From Clarkia xantiana subsp. parviflora (lineage: Eukaryota > Streptophyta > Magnoliopsida > Myrtales > Onagraceae), in assembly GCA_036873135.1 (NCBI GenBank), contig JAPTYO010000003.1, forward strand, positions 26,250,001 to 26,314,000: a DNA stretch of 64,000 nt. The letters run 5' to 3'. A model generated the notes under the pieces. That model saw nothing but the letters and a program-made list of their open reading frames with translations. It searched no databases and had not been told where the DNA came from. Both the position numbers and the translations under genes were made by a program. This document shows, piece after piece, positions 61,505 through 64,000 of this stretch (position 1 is the stretch's first letter; every line of letters starts with the position of its first letter).

Positions 61505-62380
61505 TGACGCGTTAGTATATTGTCATCCGATATTTCTAGAAACAATCATTGTTCATATAATTTTTTTAAGCAATCCACAATACATATCACAAAAAGACAA
61601 TCTTACATCATACAAATATATTGGACCCACCAAAAAAAGACACGTGTATGCGAATTAGTAGGACAATTGACAACTATGTCCCAAACAACACTCTTGACAA
61701 ACAAACAAAACATATATAATCCAAACTTAAGTACTAAAAACTTGCTTTTGATGTCATCATGATCATACAATAGAATGTCTCACTCTTTCTCATAATCAGC
61801 TCCCTTCCACTAAAACCTCTCGAGGGCACAAATAAATTAGTCATCGATTTTCACTAACTTATTGAAATCAAGGACAATTCTTGTATAATGGTCATTTTTT
61901 AAACATCAAATCAATTAAAAACTATCGTTCTTTTAGTTTTATTATATATATATTAGAATAAAAACTTCAAAATAAAAGGCACAATTTAAAATCCACACCA
62001 AGCTCATATAAAAATTAATTATATCAATTCCCTTTTATTAATCTTGTCATTTCAAAAAACTACGAAATAAAAAGCACTCTTCACACCTGAAAGCTCATAC
62101 AAAAATTAATTATATCAGTTCCCTTTTATTAAAGTGTTGTCATTTTTTTTATAAACAAAAGAGCTACGTACCCTTATTTATTATATAAATATATATGGGA
62201 TCAATATTATAATCCTATGGATTAATGACAAATCAAACCAAACCGACTTTTGGCTAAAACCCAAACCGACTTTTAGAAATAATTTTGTTTTATTTGGTTT
62301 CTTTTCAGGCAACATATTTTTTTTAAGAAATCTTTGTATATATATAGTATATAAGTATATTCTGTTAGAAAAAACTTTTG
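61505..62380. other. Spacer downstream of ERF copy 2
   Basis: AT-rich. A direct repeat of CTCATA(T/C)AAAAATTAATTATAT and TCCCTTTTATTAA-like sequence occurs at about 62004-62040 and 62093-62130. No gene; includes the likely ERF 3' UTR. Confidence 0.4.
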
Positions 62381-62382
62381 AC

Positions 62383-62940
62383 CTAGGGATGATCCCAAAG
62401 AGAATAATCATTTTGCAGATCTTCGTACTCATTCTCGTCCGTACGATAATGGTGATCATACGAAAACACTGAAGAACACCAATTATCTCCCATTGGCATC
62501 CACGTCGGCGAGTCCAGCGGCGAGTCATTGATCGCCTGAATCTGGCTCGGCGAGAGCCTCACAGTCACCGGAGCAGGCTCCACTGATGCAGCAGACTCGC
62601 CGCCGCCGCCACCCTCCGCCCTGATCAGCTGCAGTGCCGCCTCATGCGCCGCCGCCCTAATGTCATCCGCGGTGGCTGAATCCGCTGGACGAGGGAAGCT
62701 TCCGGCGAGGTGGGGGAAGTTGAGGTGCGCGTTGCCGCCTCTGAAGTGCAGCGCCGCCACGTCGTAGGCGGCGGCGGCCATCTCCGGCGTCTGGAAGCTT
62801 CCGAGCCATATTCGGGTCTTTTTCCCGGGTTCGCGGATCTCCGACACCCACTTTCCCCATTTTCGCTTCCGGACTCCACGGTAGCAGGAGCTGACGCCGC
62901 CATTGTTGTTCCTTCTGGTTCTAGCTTCGTCTTCATCCAT
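62383..62940 (-). CDS. AP2/ERF transcription factor, DREB-type, 185 aa (copy 2)
   Basis: Intronless. The AP2 domain starts at residue 20 ([20 protein letters not shown]), continues [20 protein letters not shown] and [17 protein letters not shown], and has Val14 and Glu19 (DREB type). It is followed by [12 protein letters not shown], a glycine-rich linker, [20 protein letters not shown] and a C-terminus ending in DYSLWDHP. It matches the 53559-54116 gene along its length in the same orientation, so the two are local duplicates about 8 kb apart. A TATATATA run about 75 bases upstream of the ATG is a likely TATA box. Confidence 0.93.
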   Translation of the reverse strand: MDEDEARTRRNNNGGVSSCYRGVRKRKWGKWVSEIREPGKKTRIWLGSFQTPEMAAAAYDVAALHFRGGNAHLNFPHLAGSFPRPADSATADDIRAAAHEAALQLIRAEGGGGGESAASVEPAPVTVRLSPSQIQAINDSPLDSPTWMPMGDNWCSSVFSYDHHYRTDENEYEDLQNDYSLWDHP

Positions 62941-63099
62941 GGCGAATAATATATATATATATGAGTATGGTGAGAGAGATGAGCTGAATCAAGATGAAGG
63001 ATTCCTTTGAGTATATATAGAAATTGTGGAGTGAGCTTCCACGTAGTTGCAGAAGTTTTCATGGTGACGAACTGTGTTTTGTGGATTAAAAGCATGCAA

Positions 63100-64000
63100 A
63101 TAGTTATATCTTATATATATATAGTATTACTAAGCAAGAAAATAATATATATACATTTAAAAATAAAATAAAAAAATGTCAAAATATATATAGAATATTC
63201 TCTCTCAGATGATGTTTATAATAATATTCAATTTAAAGTTTTTTTTTTTTTTTTTTTGCCAAGCAATTTAAAGATTCAAAACGAATCTTTTCAAGGAAGA
63301 AATTATATACAAGAATTAAGCTATGGTTATTATATTATTAGTATTAATTAATTATTGTTTGCGCGTGTTCTATTAAGGGGAGACCGGAGAGACATGAGAC
63401 GTGGTGGATGTATATTGGTTTAAAGTTTAAAATATAGATTGGTCTTTCTACGTATAAAGGGTGTTGCAACTTTTTATTATACATCCGCCATTCATCAAAA
63501 TTAGGATGGCAATTCCTACATTTGTGTGTACTATTATGCATATTAATAATTTTATTATATTAAATTTATTTAACATGGTAAGCTTATCTTGTCACGTTTT
63601 TACAAATACAACTCACATCTTTTTGTGTGTGTATGTATTGTGTTAAGTTATTCATTATACATTATACGGGATCTTTAAGTAAAAATCAAAATAATAGTAA
63701 AAAAATATGAATTAATATGTTAGTATTCATAAATTCGTAGGTTGAAAAATTCTAAAATTAAACCACTAATGGGAGTTTTAAAAGCTACTAAATAACATTT
63801 GTTAAAAAAAGTACTCTAGAATAGAATTTAGTAATACAACTTTATCGTGTGTGTAATATATAAACACGAGCACGACATGGAAATTAAATCAGGTTAATAT
63901 TGCTTGTATTATCTTATTACCGTTTAGTTATATACTTGCACGAACACATTTTTTTATACATAATATTCGAGAGTTGCAACTCCTAAAGGAGATAGACAAA
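63100..64000. other. Intergenic, no gene seen
   Basis: AT-rich sequence with poly-T and short ATATAT runs. Open frames under 70 residues show no domain or conserved motif. Confidence 0.4.

Overview
The window reads as nuclear DNA of a eudicot plant. It is AT-rich and loosely packed, and its genes have many small exons with GT-AG introns. The recognisable proteins are plant types: a D-class MADS-box factor, PLS-class PPR, AIG1 GTPase, DREB-type AP2/ERF factors and a 112-residue plant cytochrome c. There are no bacterial operons, CRISPR arrays or rRNA genes. I could not narrow it below eudicot.

Layout. 1-5,070: mobile-element debris (possible Helitron end, LTR fragment, MITE and SINE relics) and perhaps the last exons of an unidentified gene. 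5,077-7,526 (+): cystatin-like gene. 7,730-9,060: a MITE and a 522-bp foldback. 9,151-11,178 (-): intronless PPR gene. 12,949-15,109 (+): AIG1-type GTPase. 16,784-22,208 (-): SEEDSTICK/AGL11-like MADS gene with a 3.5-kb first intron. 22,950-31,100: no gene seen. 31,134-32,316 (-): small membrane protein. 33,638-40,440 (-): 19-exon GH116 glucosylceramidase. 43,980-46,943 (+): protein phosphatase methylesterase 1. 47,800-48,970: composite foldback. 49,631-51,360 (-): cytochrome c. 53,559-54,116 (-) and 62,383-62,940 (-): two related ERF genes, separated by a gene-free stretch holding a hAT MITE, a TRIM-like retroelement and two large foldbacks.

The genes do not form a pathway; this is an ordinary mixed plant neighbourhood. 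Exon models were joined by hand from splice signals, reading frame and remembered family conservation, and every multi-exon model closes in frame. The most distinctive content lies in the non-coding layer. Several families of inverted-repeat elements recur in and between genes, many sharing a terminal GGTTAAGAACCTAA-like end. Local tandem duplications inside introns have multiplied 3' splice sites of the AIG1 gene. I saw no convincing new protein system.
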